Made by a program: the position numbers and the translations under genes. This document shows positions 8,887 to 18,600 of a stretch of DNA of 64,000 nt, one piece after another. Location of the stretch: NCBI RefSeq assembly GCF_900141755.1, contig NZ_LT670844.1, forward strand, positions 62,001 through 126,000. The letters run 5' to 3'. Origin of the DNA: Bradyrhizobium lablabi (GTDB lineage: Bacteria > Pseudomonadota > Alphaproteobacteria > Rhizobiales > Xanthobacteraceae). How positions within the stretch are numbered: the stretch's first letter is position 1; every line of letters starts with the position of its first letter. The notes beneath the pieces were generated by a model. That model saw nothing but the letters and a program-made list of their open reading frames with translations. It was not told the DNA's origin and did not search any database.

Positions 8887-10335
8887 TTAGTTGCCGCTCC
8901 GGTAGACCTGAATGTCGAGGTCGCGGATCTTCTTGCGCAGCGTATTGCGGTTGAGGCCGAGCAGGTCGGCGGCGCGGATCTGATTGCCCCGCGTCGCTGC
9001 CAAAGCGGCCGTGAGCAGCGGCACCTCGATTTCCTTCAGTATACGGTGATAGAGGCCGGGCGGCGGCACGCCGTTCGGAAATCCCGAAAAGTGCGACGAC
9101 AAATAAGCCTCGACCGCGCCGCCGAGATTGTCGACGCCGTGGTGCGCGTTGCCGCCCGATGTCACGGCGGGCGGCGCCAATTCGCCGTCGATCACCGAGG
9201 CCGTGATCACGTCCTGCGGATACAACGCCGCGAGCCGGCGGGCGAGATTTTCGAGTTCGCGGACATTGCCCGGCCAGCGATGCTGCTTCAGCCGCTCCAG
9301 CGCCAGCGCATCGAGCTTCTTCGGCGGCAAGCCGTCCTTCTCGGCGAGCGCAAAGAAATGCCGGATCAGATCGGGCAGATCCTCGATCCGCTCGCGCAAC
9401 GGCGGCAGCCGCAGCGGCACGACGTTGAGGCGGAAAAACAGATCCTCGCGGAACAGGCCCTGCTGGATCAGGATGCGCAGATCCTTGTTGCTCGCGGCGA
9501 CAATGCGCACGTCGGTCTTGATCGGGGTGCGGCCGCCGACGGTGGTGTATTCGCCCTGCTGCAGCACCCGCAGCAGGCGCGTTTGCGCCTCCATCGGCAT
9601 GTCGCCGATTTCATCAAGAAACAGCGTGCCACCTTCGGCCTGTTCGAACCGGCCCGAGGCGCGGGTGTTGGCGCCGGTGAAGGCGCCGCGTTCATGGCCG
9701 AACAGTTCGGATTCGATGAGATCGCGCGGGATCGCCGCCATGTTGACGGCGACGAACGGGCCGTTGCGCCGCTTGCCGTAGTCGTGCAGCGCGCGGGCGA
9801 CCAATTCCTTGCCGGTGCCGGATTCCCCTGAAATCATCACGGTGAGGTCGGTCTGCATCAGCCGCGCCAGCACCCGGTAGATTTCCTGCATCGCCGGCGA
9901 GCGGCCGACCAAAGGTATCGAGTCGAACTCGGACTCGTCGACCTGATTGGCAACCCGCTCCTTCGGCTCCGCCAGCGCCCGGCCGACGATCGCGATCAGT
10001 TCCTTCAGATCGAACGGTTTTGGCAGATATTCATAGGCGCCGCGCTCGGACGCGCGGATCGCCGTCATGAACGTGTTCTGCGCGCTCATTACGATCACGG
10101 GAAGGTTCGGCCGCATCTTCTTGATCCGCGGCAACAGATCGAACGCGTTCTCGTCGGGCATCACGACGTCGGTGATGACGAGATCGCCCTCGCCCTGGCT
10201 CACCCAGCGCCACAACGTCGCCGCGTTGCCGGTCAGTCGCACTTCATATCCGGCCCGCGAGAGAGCCTGGTTGAGGACCGTGCGGATGGCGGTGTCGTCA
10301 TCGGCGACTAGAATACTACCTGCGGGCATCGTCAT
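8887..10335 (-). CDS. ntrC: Nitrogen regulator NtrC (sigma-54 activator)
   Basis: A 482-residue enhancer-binding protein. The receiver domain carries ADDD at 11-14 and the phospho-acceptor Asp at about 56 (ITDVVMPDE). The AAA+ domain has Walker [10 protein letters not shown], the sigma-54 contact motif GAFTGA intact, Walker [14 protein letters not shown], and an arginine-finger region. The C-terminal FIS-type helix-turn-helix reads [19 protein letters not shown]. Phosphorylated NtrC activates glnA, glnB/K, amtB and similar nitrogen-scavenging promoters. It starts just after ntrB ends (gap of 6 bases), so both come from one message. About 190 bp separate it from ntrY, enough for a second promoter. 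Confidence 0.97.
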   Translation of the reverse strand: MTMPAGSILVADDDTAIRTVLNQALSRAGYEVRLTGNAATLWRWVSQGEGDLVITDVVMPDENAFDLLPRIKKMRPNLPVIVMSAQNTFMTAIRASERGAYEYLPKPFDLKELIAIVGRALAEPKERVANQVDESEFDSIPLVGRSPAMQEIYRVLARLMQTDLTVMISGESGTGKELVARALHDYGKRRNGPFVAVNMAAIPRDLIESELFGHERGAFTGANTRASGRFEQAEGGTLFLDEIGDMPMEAQTRLLRVLQQGEYTTVGGRTPIKTDVRIVAASNKDLRILIQQGLFREDLFFRLNVVPLRLPPLRERIEDLPDLIRHFFALAEKDGLPPKKLDALALERLKQHRWPGNVRELENLARRLAALYPQDVITASVIDGELAPPAVTSGGNAHHGVDNLGGAVEAYLSSHFSGFPNGVPPPGLYHRILKEIEVPLLTAALAATRGNQIRAADLLGLNRNTLRKKIRDLDIQVYRSGN

Positions 10336-10341
10336 TATTCC

Positions 10342-11517
10342 TCATCTCGTGTCCTGTGAGGCATGCAACGGCGTCCCCGAAACGTCATCGCGGTTGCTTT
10401 GATCAAAATGTTTGGCGGAGTTGAACATCGGCAGCAGCACCCGGAAGATGGTCTTCCGGGGCTGGGATTCGCATTCGATGATGCCGCCGTGATCGCCGAC
10501 GATCTTGGCCACCAGCGCCAGACCCAAACCGCTACCCGTCGGTTTGGTGGTGACAAAGGGATCGAACAGATTGGGCAACAGGTCCTCGGGTACTCCGGGG
10601 CCGTTGTCCTTGACGCAGAACTCGAGCGGCAACGACACCCGCGATTTCTTGCCCGGGACCGAGAGGCGGACGCCGGGACGGAACGCGGTGGTGAGCTGAA
10701 TCTCGGCATCGCTGCCGAGATCGACCACGGCTTCGGCGGCGTTCTTCACCAGATTGAGAAACACCTGGATCAGCTGGTCCTGATTGGCCAGCACCGGCGG
10801 CAGCGAGGGATCGTATTCCTCGACAAAGCGGATATTGCGGGCAAAGCCCGATTGCGCCAAACGCTTGACGTGATCGAGCACCGAGTGAATGTTGACCGGG
10901 CCGCGCGCCACCGGCCGGTCGTCGCCGAACACTTCCATGCGATCGACCAGTGTGACGATGCGGTCGGCCTCATCGCAGATCAGCCGCGTCAGCATGCGGT
11001 CTTCCGAGGAGGCCGCCTGCTCCAGGAGCTGCGCCGCGCCGCGGATGCCGGACAGCGGGTTCTTGATTTCATGCGCCAGCATCGCGGCAAGCGCAATCAC
11101 CGAGCGCGCCGCGCTCCGATGCGTCAATTGCCGGTCCATCTTGTCGGCGATGGTGCGCTCCTGCAGCATCACCACGATATGGCCGGGCCGTTCGGTGAGC
11201 GGCGCCACATGCAGGTCGACCTGGCGATCGCCGCCGATCCGCGGCGTGCCCAGATCGACCTTGTATTCGTTGACCGGCGAGCCGCTTGAGCGCACCTGTT
11301 CGATCAGCGCCAGCAAGGGACTGCCGAACGGCACCAGCTCTTTGAGCGACTGCCGTTGCAGAAATTGCGTGGAAATCTCGAAGAAGGATTCCGCGGCCAT
11401 GTTGGCATCGACGATCCTGCCGTCGGGCGCAACCAGGAGCACCGGGTTCGGCAGCGCGTTGAGGATGGCGTCACCGTCTGACGGCACCGGTCGGCGATTT
11501 TCTGCGGCCGAGTTCAT
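10342..11517 (-). CDS. ntrB: Nitrogen sensor histidine kinase/phosphatase NtrB
   Basis: A 391-residue soluble kinase without membrane segments. It has a PAS domain (about 15-120, [20 protein letters not shown]), a HisKA domain with His 149 in [15 protein letters not shown], and a HATPase domain with [16 protein letters not shown] and GSGLGLALV. It phosphorylates or dephosphorylates NtrC in response to PII protein. The ATG at 11517 is chosen because it forms an ATGA overlap with the dusB stop, a sign of translational coupling; a longer reading would run 93 bases into dusB. This dusB-ntrB-ntrC order is the classic nifR3-ntrBC arrangement of rhizobia, Rhodobacter and Azospirillum. Confidence 0.96.
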   Translation of the reverse strand: MNSAAENRRPVPSDGDAILNALPNPVLLVAPDGRIVDANMAAESFFEISTQFLQRQSLKELVPFGSPLLALIEQVRSSGSPVNEYKVDLGTPRIGGDRQVDLHVAPLTERPGHIVVMLQERTIADKMDRQLTHRSAARSVIALAAMLAHEIKNPLSGIRGAAQLLEQAASSEDRMLTRLICDEADRIVTLVDRMEVFGDDRPVARGPVNIHSVLDHVKRLAQSGFARNIRFVEEYDPSLPPVLANQDQLIQVFLNLVKNAAEAVVDLGSDAEIQLTTAFRPGVRLSVPGKKSRVSLPLEFCVKDNGPGVPEDLLPNLFDPFVTTKPTGSGLGLALVAKIVGDHGGIIECESQPRKTIFRVLLPMFNSAKHFDQSNRDDVSGTPLHASQDTR

Positions 11518-12548
11518 GCGGCGGCGCTCCATGCAAAATCGTCGAACGCATCCTGAAGGGATCGATGCACGCGGTGCGGGTCGTCCGAAGTCAGGATCCG
11601 CTCGCGCCAAATCTTGAGCGTCTGCGCCGGCGCACGGCTATAGCGGGCGGCGATTTCCAGCGCCCAGCCGAGATGCTTGCGCGCATGACGAAGGCCGATG
11701 CGCAATCCATAGAGATGGCAGACTTCGTCATAGAGCGCGCGGATGTAATTGAGCTGCTGCGCCAGCGATGGCGGGGCCTCGGTGACGCCGGTCTCCAGGC
11801 GCCGTCCGATCTGGCCGGGCAGCCACGGCTGGCCCTGCGCGCCACGCCCGATCATGACCGCATCGGCATCAGACATTTCGAGCGCGGAGACGGCTTTCTC
11901 GAACGAGGTGATATCGCCGTTGACGACGAGCGGAATGTTGATCGCATCCTTGACCGCGCGCACCGCGCGCCAATCGGCCTCGCCCTTGTAGAACTGGCAG
12001 CGGGTGCGGCCGTGCACCGAAATCATCCGCACGCCGGCCTGCTCGGCGCGCCGCGCCAATTCCGGCGCGTTAAGCGAGCGATCGTCCCAGCCGAGCCGCA
12101 TCTTCAGCGTCACCGGCACTTTTACGGCCGATATGGTCGCCTCGATCAGCCTAAGCGCGTGATCGAGATCGCGCATCAAGGCCGAGCCGGACTGACCGCC
12201 GGTCACATGCCGTGCCGGACAGCCCATATTGATATCGATGATCTCGGCGCCGGCGGCTTCCGCGATCCGCGCGCCCTCGGCCATCCAGCCGGCCTCGCAG
12301 CCGGCGAGCTGAACCACATGCGGACCGATCCCGGTCGCCTCGCAGCGCAGTCGGGTCATCGCCCGGCCCTGGACGAGATCGCCGCTGGCGGTCATTTCGG
12401 ATACCACGAGTCCCGCTCCCAAGGCTGCCGCGAGGCGCCGAAAGGGGGCATCGGTGACGCCAGACATGGGCGCGAGAAGGACCCGGTTGGCGAGCTCAAT
12501 ATCGCCTATTTTCAACGGCTTAGAGCGTGATAGTGCCGAGCCGGTCAC
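11514..12548 (-). CDS. dusB: tRNA-dihydrouridine synthase (DusB/NifR3)
   Basis: A 344-residue flavoenzyme that reduces uridine to dihydrouridine in tRNA using NADPH and FMN. The TIM barrel begins [19 protein letters not shown], the catalytic cysteine is in [14 protein letters not shown], and the FMN-phosphate region includes VNGDI and [15 protein letters not shown]. Length matches the family. The start is GTG at 12548. It is the first gene of the nifR3-ntrBC operon and overlaps ntrB by 4 bases. In Rhodobacter this gene was first named for its position before ntrBC, not for a regulatory role. Confidence 0.95.
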   Translation of the reverse strand: MTGSALSRSKPLKIGDIELANRVLLAPMSGVTDAPFRRLAAALGAGLVVSEMTASGDLVQGRAMTRLRCEATGIGPHVVQLAGCEAGWMAEGARIAEAAGAEIIDINMGCPARHVTGGQSGSALMRDLDHALRLIEATISAVKVPVTLKMRLGWDDRSLNAPELARRAEQAGVRMISVHGRTRCQFYKGEADWRAVRAVKDAINIPLVVNGDITSFEKAVSALEMSDADAVMIGRGAQGQPWLPGQIGRRLETGVTEAPPSLAQQLNYIRALYDEVCHLYGLRIGLRHARKHLGWALEIAARYSRAPAQTLKIWRERILTSDDPHRVHRSLQDAFDDFAWSAAA

Positions 12549-12800
12549 GGATTTCTCGTTTTTCTGACAATCGCCTCATCGCGACTGCCGGGACCCATTG
12601 TGAGCACAAATCTTGTGCAGTCAAGCTTCATGCCTACACTTTAGACAGTTCTAGAAATCTTGCAAGTGCACTGCAGCAAAATATGCCATTCCCACAGCAA
12701 TTGGGAATCATTCTGTTTTTGCAGCCCAGCATGATAAGGGCAGTGCGCCAGCCGGCCAACGCTGCCTCGATCAACCCCGATTCGCCCGTAATTAAGTCCA
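12549..12800. promoter_or_regulatory. Divergent promoter region of dusB-ntrBC and ispDF
   Basis: A 252-bp gap between two divergent operons, visibly more AT-rich than its surroundings (around 12600-12740). It must hold the promoter for dusB-ntrBC on one strand and for ispDF on the other. No convincing NtrC-site pair or sigma-54 box could be fixed by eye. Confidence 0.5.
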
Positions 12801-13982
12801 ATGCCGAAACCCCCACGGACTGCAGCCATCCTTGTCGCAGCGGGACGCGGACTTCGCGCGGGGGCCGGCGGACCGAAGCAATATCGCATGATCGGCGGGC
12901 AGACCGTGATCTTCCGGGCGATGGAGCCGTTCTGCCGCCATCCACAGGTTTTTGCAGTACAGCCGGTGGTGAATCCCGACGACACCGCGCTCTTCACTGA
13001 CGCCGTGCGCGCATTGCGCCACGCGCCGCCTGCGCATGGTGGAGCGACGCGCCAGACCTCGGTGCATGCCGGACTGGAGGCACTCGCGCCCGAGAGGCCG
13101 GATATCGTTCTGATCCACGACGCGGCGCGGCCGTTCGTCTCGGCGGACCTGATTTCGCGCGCGATCGAGGCCGCGGGCCGCACGGGAGCTGCCGTCCCCG
13201 CGATTCCGGTCACCGATACCATCAAGCTAGTCGGGGAAACCGGCGATGTCGAAGCAACGCCCGAGCGCGCGCGGCTGCGGATCGCGCAAACCCCGCAGGC
13301 GTTTCGGTTCGACGTGATCCTCGATGCCCATCGCCGCGCCGCGCACGATGGCCGCAGCGATTTCACCGACGACGCCGCCATTGCCGAATGGGCGGGATTG
13401 ACGGTCATGACATTTGAAGGCGATCCTGCGAACATGAAGCTGACGACACCGGAAGATTTTGTCCGCGAAGAAGCCCGCCTCGCCGCCTCGCTCGGCGATA
13501 TCCGGACCGGAACCGGATATGACGTGCACGCCTTTGGCGACGGCGACCATCTGATGATCTGCGGCGTTCGCGTGCCGCACACCAAGGCTTTTCTCGCCCA
13601 TTCCGACGGCGATGTCGGTCTCCATGCGCTGGTCGACGCCATCCTCGGCGCGCTGGCGGACGGCGATATCGGCTCGCATTTTCCGCCGAGCGATCCGCAA
13701 TGGAAGGGCGCTGCCTCCGACCGCTTCTTAAAATACGCCGTCGATCGCGTCACCGCGCGCGGCGGCCGTATCGCCAATCTCGAGGTGACGCTGATCTGCG
13801 AGCGCCCCAAAATCGGACCGCTCCGCGACGTGATGCGCGCGCGCATCAGTGAGATCACGGGGCTGAGCATCTCGCGGGTCGCGGTGAAAGCGACCACCAG
13901 CGAGCGGCTCGGTTTTACAGGCCGCGAGGAAGGCATTGCCGCGACCGCGTGCGCCACTATCCGCCTTCCCTGGAACGACTAA
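12801..13982 (+). CDS. ispDF: Bifunctional IspD/IspF isoprenoid enzyme
   Basis: A 393-residue fusion that performs two steps of the methylerythritol phosphate pathway: CTP:MEP cytidylyltransferase (IspD, about 1-230) and MECDP synthase (IspF, about 233-393). The IspD part shows AAILVAAGRGLRAG, KQYRMIGGQ, and LIHDAARPFV. The IspF part starts RTGTGYDVHAFGDGD with the metal-binding Asp and His, then AHSDGDVGLHALVDAILGAL and DIGSHFPPSD. The fusion is characteristic of alphaproteobacteria and Campylobacter-type bacteria. The intermediate enzyme IspE is encoded elsewhere. The cinA-type gene begins 1 base after its stop. Confidence 0.96.
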   Translation: MPKPPRTAAILVAAGRGLRAGAGGPKQYRMIGGQTVIFRAMEPFCRHPQVFAVQPVVNPDDTALFTDAVRALRHAPPAHGGATRQTSVHAGLEALAPERPDIVLIHDAARPFVSADLISRAIEAAGRTGAAVPAIPVTDTIKLVGETGDVEATPERARLRIAQTPQAFRFDVILDAHRRAAHDGRSDFTDDAAIAEWAGLTVMTFEGDPANMKLTTPEDFVREEARLAASLGDIRTGTGYDVHAFGDGDHLMICGVRVPHTKAFLAHSDGDVGLHALVDAILGALADGDIGSHFPPSDPQWKGAASDRFLKYAVDRVTARGGRIANLEVTLICERPKIGPLRDVMRARISEITGLSISRVAVKATTSERLGFTGREEGIAATACATIRLPWND

Positions 13983-13983
13983 G

Positions 13984-14586
13984 ATGAGCGGCAGCGACGC
14001 CCGCGCCCTCTCCCGCTCGCTGCTCGATCTCTGCCGGATGCGCAAGCTGACGATTGCGACCGCCGAATCCTGCACCGGCGGGCTTGTCGCCGGCGCGCTC
14101 ACGGATATTCCCGGCTCTTCCGACGTCATCGACCGTGGCTTTGTCACCTATTCCAACGAGGCCAAGCGCGCGATGTTGGGCGTGAAAGCGACGACGCTTG
14201 CGACTTTCGGCGCGGTCAGCAAGGAGACCGCGACCGCAATGGCGATCGGCGCGCTGGAACGGGCCGACGTTGATCTCGCGGTCTCCATCACCGGCATTGC
14301 CGGTCCGGGCGGCGCGACCCCGGGCAAGCCGGTCGGGCTCGTGCATTTTGCGGTGGCCGCCCGCGACGGCCGCATCATTCATCGCGAATGCCGCTTCGGC
14401 GCCATCGGCCGCAGCACGGTGCGCGCGCGCTCCGTCGTCGAGGCGCTCAAAATGCTGATGGAGCTCGCGCGCGGACCGCAGGTGGCGGCAAAACCGCGCC
14501 TGGAGGCCGCCGCGCGGCTGCATCCCCGCGTGGCGCGATCGCCACGGCGCAGCGCGGTGAAGCGGCGGCGGCCGCCGCGGACATAA
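13984..14586 (+). CDS. CinA C-terminal-type nicotinamide-nucleotide amidase
   Basis: A 200-residue protein containing only the CinA C-terminal (PncC) domain, which deamidates nicotinamide mononucleotide. Signatures are TIATAESCTGGLVAGALTD, RGFVTYSNEAKRAMLGV, and SITGIAGPGGATPGKPVGLV. The ATG at 13984 lies 1 base beyond the ispDF stop and gives the typical start of the domain. The last 40 residues are basic and Ala/Arg-rich (ending KRRRPPRT), beyond the usual family end, and look disordered. Probably the second gene of an ispDF operon. Confidence 0.92.
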   Translation: MSGSDARALSRSLLDLCRMRKLTIATAESCTGGLVAGALTDIPGSSDVIDRGFVTYSNEAKRAMLGVKATTLATFGAVSKETATAMAIGALERADVDLAVSITGIAGPGGATPGKPVGLVHFAVAARDGRIIHRECRFGAIGRSTVRARSVVEALKMLMELARGPQVAAKPRLEAAARLHPRVARSPRRSAVKRRRPPRT

Positions 14587-14632
14587 GCCTGGAGTGTCGT
14601 TCTTCAGCGTCATTGCGACGGCAATTATCATC

Positions 14633-15112
14633 TCACGATGACGCCTTTTTTACCGTCCCCGCCTTCCCATAGATCTTGTCCGCGCGCTTTTCGAACGCGG
14701 CCACAAAACGCTGGAACGCGGTGTCGAACATCGTGCCCATCAGCATCGCCAGCATCCGGCTCCTGAATTCGTAGGACAGGAAAAACCCGACGTCGCAGGA
14801 ATTCTCCGACTTCGGCTCGAACGACCAGCGGTTCTCGAGGTTGGAAAACGGCCCGCGCAGATATTCGACCAGGATTTTCAAATTGGAACGATCCAGCGTC
14901 ACCTTGCTGGTGAAGGCTTCCCGCACCAGTTTGAACGATACGGTCATGTCGCAGACCACGATCTCGGTGCCGTCAGGCTGCTGCGTGCGCTGGCGTATTT
15001 TCAGCGCGCTGCACAACGGCACGAATTCAGGATAGCGCTCGACATCGGCCACCAGGTCGAACATCTCAGTCGCGCTGTGCTGAACCCGGCGCTTGCTGGA
15101 AAACTGCGGCAT
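14633..15112 (-). CDS. RatA/COQ10-type START-domain protein
   Basis: A 159-residue protein of the polyketide cyclase/START superfamily. It begins FSSKRRVQHSATEMFDLVADVERYPEFVPLC, the signature of the COQ10/RatA group. Members bind ubiquinone or related lipids and support respiration; E. coli RatA was also described as an inhibitor of ribosome subunit joining. The respiratory role is the likelier one here because no RatB-like partner (DUF/RnfH type) adjoins. Its start overlaps the stop of the upstream kinase gene by one base, so they are co-transcribed, and lipA lies just upstream on the same strand, a common alphaproteobacterial order. Confidence 0.9.
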   Translation of the reverse strand: MPQFSSKRRVQHSATEMFDLVADVERYPEFVPLCSALKIRQRTQQPDGTEIVVCDMTVSFKLVREAFTSKVTLDRSNLKILVEYLRGPFSNLENRWSFEPKSENSCDVGFFLSYEFRSRMLAMLMGTMFDTAFQRFVAAFEKRADKIYGKAGTVKKASS

Positions 15113-15648
15113 CAGTGAACGCTCGCCTGGATGGCCGATGACGCAACGTCCGTCAGATAGCGCCTCGCCTGAGCCCGGCGCGTGAAACAGACAAGCGTTT
15201 GATCGGGCCGCAACCCTCCGAAGTATTTCAGGAGCTTCGGCCGCTGCCGCTGACGATAGGTCCAGACATAGCGGAAGAACTCGGCGTCGACCTTTTCCGG
15301 ACAGCCTGGCGCCATTTCCGGCCGCACCTGACCATAGCTTGTGGCGATCCGTGTCAGGATCCCAACCATGCAGGTTCGTCGCGGCAGATCGAACCAGATA
15401 ACGCCATCGGCAATGCTCCGGCGCATCTCACCGCCGTGCGAAGTATAATTGCCGTCCATGATCCAGCGCGGCCGGCCAGCGGCTTCGGTCACGCGCTTTT
15501 CGAATTCTTTTGCGTCCGACGGCATCCAGCCGGGCCTCCAGTACAGCGCATCCAGCGACACCATCGGAATGCCCGTGATACCGGAAAGCCGGCGCGCAAA
15601 TGTCGACTTGCCGGACCCGGACGATCCCATGACGAGAATGCGTTCCAT
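15112..15648 (-). CDS. P-loop NTPase, adenylate-kinase-like (FlaR family)
   Basis: A 178-residue protein with Walker A GSSGSGKST at residues 8-16. The segments SLDALYWRPGWMPSDAKEFEKRV, WIMDGNYTSHGGEMRRSIADGVIWFDLPR and a C-terminal RPKLLKYFGG are typical of small kinases annotated as topology-modulation (FlaR) or adenylate-kinase-like proteins. The substrate is unknown. It sits between lipA and ratA on the same strand and overlaps ratA by one base. The ratA-lipA link suggests it is simply carried in a housekeeping operon. Confidence 0.85.
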   Translation of the reverse strand: MERILVMGSSGSGKSTFARRLSGITGIPMVSLDALYWRPGWMPSDAKEFEKRVTEAAGRPRWIMDGNYTSHGGEMRRSIADGVIWFDLPRRTCMVGILTRIATSYGQVRPEMAPGCPEKVDAEFFRYVWTYRQRQRPKLLKYFGGLRPDQTLVCFTRRAQARRYLTDVASSAIQASVH

Positions 15649-15665
15649 GATCCAAAGTCCGGAAA

Positions 15666-16625
15666 TTAGCGCAGGCGTGCCGCGCGCGCCGCCTTGAGCC
15701 TTGCGAAGTCGTCGCCGGCATGATGCGACGAGCGCGTCAGCGGGCTCGCCGATACCATCAGGAAACCTTTGGTGTAGGCGACCTTCTCGTAGCCCGAGAA
15801 TTCATCCGGCGGCACATAGCGCATGACGGCGTGATGCTTGCGGGTCGGCTGCAGATATTGCCCGATGGTGAGGAAATCCACGTCCGCCGAACGCAAATCG
15901 TCCATCACCTGCAACACCTCGTGACGCTCCTCGCCGAGCCCCACCATGATGCCGGACTTGGTGAAGATCGTGGGGTCGATTTCCTTGACCCGCTGCAGCA
16001 GCCGGATCGAATGGAAATAGCGCGCGCCCGGGCGGACGCTGAGGTAACGCGACGGCACCGTTTCCAGATTGTGGTTGAACACGTCGGGCTTTGCCGCCGC
16101 CACGATCTCGAGCGCGCCCTCTTTACGCAAAAAATCCGGCGTCAGGATCTCGATGGTGGTGGCCGGGCAGCGCGAGCGGATGGCGCGGATGGTTTTGGCA
16201 AAATGCTCGGCACCGCCGTCGGCGAGGTCGTCGCGATCAACCGACGTGATGACGATATGGGCGAGCCCGAGCTTGAAGGTCGCTTCCGCGACGTGCTCCG
16301 GCTCGTGCGCATCGAGTGCGCCGGGCAGACCGGTTTTCACGTTGCAGAAGGCGCAGGCGCGGGTGCAGGTGTCGCCCATGATCATGAAGGTGGCGTGCTT
16401 CTTGTCCCAGCACTCCCCGATATTCGGGCAACCCGCCTCCTCGCACACCGTGACCAGGCCGTTTTCCTTGACGATGTTGCGGGTATCGGCATAGCCGCGG
16501 CTGGTCGGCGCGCGGACCCGGATCCAGTCCGGTTTCGGCGGCGAGACCGCATCCGGCCGGTTCACCTTTTCCGGGTGGCGCGGGCGCAGCGGAGTGGCTG
16601 AAACGGTATCGACGACGACGACCAT
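15666..16625 (-). CDS. lipA: Lipoyl synthase LipA
   Basis: A 319-residue radical-SAM enzyme that inserts two sulfurs into octanoyl groups on lipoyl domains of pyruvate and 2-oxoglutarate dehydrogenases. The auxiliary cluster cysteines are in [12 protein letters not shown] and the radical SAM cluster in CTRACAFC. The segment [10 protein letters not shown] and the C-terminal SSHHAGDD match the family. Length is normal. It precedes the P-loop kinase gene by 17 bases on the minus strand. Confidence 0.97.
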   Translation of the reverse strand: MVVVVDTVSATPLRPRHPEKVNRPDAVSPPKPDWIRVRAPTSRGYADTRNIVKENGLVTVCEEAGCPNIGECWDKKHATFMIMGDTCTRACAFCNVKTGLPGALDAHEPEHVAEATFKLGLAHIVITSVDRDDLADGGAEHFAKTIRAIRSRCPATTIEILTPDFLRKEGALEIVAAAKPDVFNHNLETVPSRYLSVRPGARYFHSIRLLQRVKEIDPTIFTKSGIMVGLGEERHEVLQVMDDLRSADVDFLTIGQYLQPTRKHHAVMRYVPPDEFSGYEKVAYTKGFLMVSASPLTRSSHHAGDDFARLKAARAARLR

Positions 16626-16768
16626 AGAATGTCCGATCTGGCAGGTATCTTAGCTAATCCGCTTGCGAGCGAATCGCAACCGTTCGGCTTGTTAGCCCAC
16701 GGTCTTTCGCCTATGGCATCCTCTGCCATATTTCTCTCCCCGCCCCCGATTTGCCCGTCTCGATTTGA

Positions 16769-17371
16769 ATGGCTCAAAGCCGCACCCGCGCAACCGTCGT
16801 GCCTGATTTGGGCAAGCCGCTGAAGCGCGCGTTCTTCGGCCGCAGCGTGCATGAGGTCGCCCCCGATCTGATCGGTGCGACATTATTGGTCAACGGCGTG
16901 GGCGGCCTCATCGTCGAGGTCGAGGCCTATCATCACACCGATCCGGCCGCGCATTCGTTCCGCGGGCCGACGCCGCGCAACATGGTGATGTTCGGCCCGC
17001 CCGGTTTTGCCTATGTCTACCGCTCCTATGGCATCCATTGGTGCGTCAACTTTGTCTCTGAAGAGGAGGGTTCGGCCAGCGCGGTGTTGATCCGTGCCCT
17101 GCAGCCGACCCACGGTATTGCCGCCATGCGGCGCCGCCGCGGATTGCAGGACGAGCGGCCGCTGTGCTCGGGCCCGGGCAAACTGACGGAGGCGCTCGGC
17201 ATTACCGACAAGCATGACGGCCTGGCGCTCGACGCCGCGCCGATCGCGCTGTATGCGCGGATCGGCAAGGTGGAAGTCACGACGGGGTTGCGGATCGGAA
17301 TTACAAAAGCGGTCGAGTTGCCGTGGCGATATGGGCTGAAGGGTTCGAAATTTTTGAGCAAGCCGTTTTGA
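16769..17371 (+). CDS. 3-methyladenine DNA glycosylase (AAG/MPG family)
   Basis: A 200-residue base-excision repair enzyme. Family motifs are [54 protein letters not shown], and [12 protein letters not shown]. The catalytic glutamate lies in VEVEAY, and the Tyr of SYGIHWC is an intercalating/pocket residue region. It removes alkylated purines such as 3-methyladenine and hypoxanthine. It is divergent from lipA, with 143 bp between starts. The stop TGA is at the start of a repeat-rich intergenic block. Confidence 0.93.
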   Translation: MAQSRTRATVVPDLGKPLKRAFFGRSVHEVAPDLIGATLLVNGVGGLIVEVEAYHHTDPAAHSFRGPTPRNMVMFGPPGFAYVYRSYGIHWCVNFVSEEEGSASAVLIRALQPTHGIAAMRRRRGLQDERPLCSGPGKLTEALGITDKHDGLALDAAPIALYARIGKVEVTTGLRIGITKAVELPWRYGLKGSKFLSKPF

Positions 17372-17379
17372 CGGCCAGA

Positions 17380-17900
17380 TACGACTTCGCCTTCTCGCGG
17401 CGCAATGCGCCCGAGTTGTGCATGAACTTTCCGCCCCGTGAGGGCGTGGGGAATGCCGGGCGCCGATGCACCCGCAGCCGCGCGTGTAGTGTAGTAAACA
17501 CGCGCGTTAGTCACCACAGGTCCACCGGAACATCCCGGCATTCCCGCACGCAATGGTTTTACGGCTTATTTCGTGCTCTCCCCGGTGACCGGGCTCTTTT
17601 GCCACCGTCATCGGCAGATTGCTCCGCCAACTTGACACCAGCGTCGGGGTGTCAGGACCACACGACTTTGCCGTCCGCTTACGCGCTGTTCGTCAATAGC
17701 GCTGCCGCGTCCATCGCATCCCGTCCCGCGTTCGTGACGACCGCGAAGCGCCCCTCGAGTGGGACGAGACGGTGATTGATATACGGGTGATTTGGGTCAG
17801 ACGCGAAGCGGAATATTTTTTCGAATGGGGCTCGACAGGTTTTTGCCTGACGGGCAAATCAGTATGGAAATTGAAAATGACGGACGAGTATTGACGGTAG
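17380..17900. repeat. Hairpin-rich Bradyrhizobium-type intergenic repeat
   Basis: About 500 bp with no convincing gene. It holds a large nested hairpin: outer arms 17444-17460 (GCGTGGGGAATGCCGGG) and 17534-17551, one base different in pairing, and an inner perfect 9-bp pair at 17479-17487 and 17498-17506 (CGCGCGTGT / ACACGCGCG). Downstream lie short phrases (GTTCGTCAATAGCGC, GATTTGGGTCAGACGCGAAG, TTGCCTGACGGGCAAATCAG) that, from memory, recur as a degenerate dispersed block in many Bradyrhizobium genomes. It is probably a decayed mobile remnant. Copy number in this genome cannot be seen here. Confidence 0.6.
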
Positions 17901-17934
17901 GACTCGGGCTGAGCCGTGGACGCCGATGGGATCG

Positions 17935-18600
17935 TCACTGCCACGACGGAGATTTCGGAGTGGGTCCCATCGTGATGCGATCAAACCGGGTGATGCTGCC
18001 CGGTTCAGCCCACAAACCGATCGCGCCTGCATGCGGGAAAGTCTTGTCGTATCCCGTAAAAATCCAGACGCCGTCGAGATAGACGGTAAAGCGGTCGTCT
18101 TGTGCCCGAACCGCCAGGGTGTGCCAGAGATCGGCAGCTACATCCGCATCGACGCTGACGATTTCCTCCTCGAGGCCATTCCTGACCTGCAGAAGCAACG
18201 CCCTGTTTCTGCGCACGTCAATCTTGACGAGGTAGTAATCCGTCGGCGTAGCCATTCGCAACGCGAGGCCTCCGGCCTGATGAGATGCGCCGGAACTTGA
18301 CTTGAAACGGAGCGAGAGGTCGCCGTTCTTCAGCGCGGCTGCATGACAAACAGCTAGCGCGTCCGCCGCTTCGGTCGTCGTTGCGCGAATGTATTCCATC
18401 GCATTGCCGGACGAAGCCGTTGTGTCGGCAACGACGACCCAGTCGCGCCGGGCCGCGCCGCCTGCCCCACAATCGGCCGGTGAAATTTCGATGCCACTCG
18501 CTACAATTTCCGCAGCCGTTTGCGCATCTTGCGCATGGACAACGATCGACGAGAGCATGAGCGCTGCTGATATCGCAACAACCAGGATTATGACGCGCAT
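17935..18600 (-). CDS. Secreted LamG/DUF1080-like protein
   Basis: A 221-residue exported protein. The ATG at 18600 starts MRVIILVVAISAALMLSSIV with a clear Sec signal ending VHAQD; a longer reading from 18747 would hide the signal behind 49 basic residues. The mature part has a concanavalin-like jelly-roll pattern: LSLRFKSSSGASHQAGGLAL, DYYLVKIDVRRNRALLLQV, LWHTLAVRAQDDRFTVYLDG, and AGAIGLWAEPGSITRFDRI. That is the signature of the LamG/3-keto-disaccharide hydrolase (DUF1080) fold, a carbohydrate-binding or -cleaving domain. Two cysteines (DCGAG and AVCHA) could form a disulfide. The substrate is unknown. It is monocistronic. Confidence 0.75.
   Translation of the reverse strand: MRVIILVVAISAALMLSSIVVHAQDAQTAAEIVASGIEISPADCGAGGAARRDWVVVADTTASSGNAMEYIRATTTEAADALAVCHAAALKNGDLSLRFKSSSGASHQAGGLALRMATPTDYYLVKIDVRRNRALLLQVRNGLEEEIVSVDADVAADLWHTLAVRAQDDRFTVYLDGVWIFTGYDKTFPHAGAIGLWAEPGSITRFDRITMGPTPKSPSWQ

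Noticed and set aside
12549..12800. A sigma-54 promoter upstream of dusB
   Set aside because: No GG-N10-GC pair with proper spacing could be placed by eye on the correct strand.
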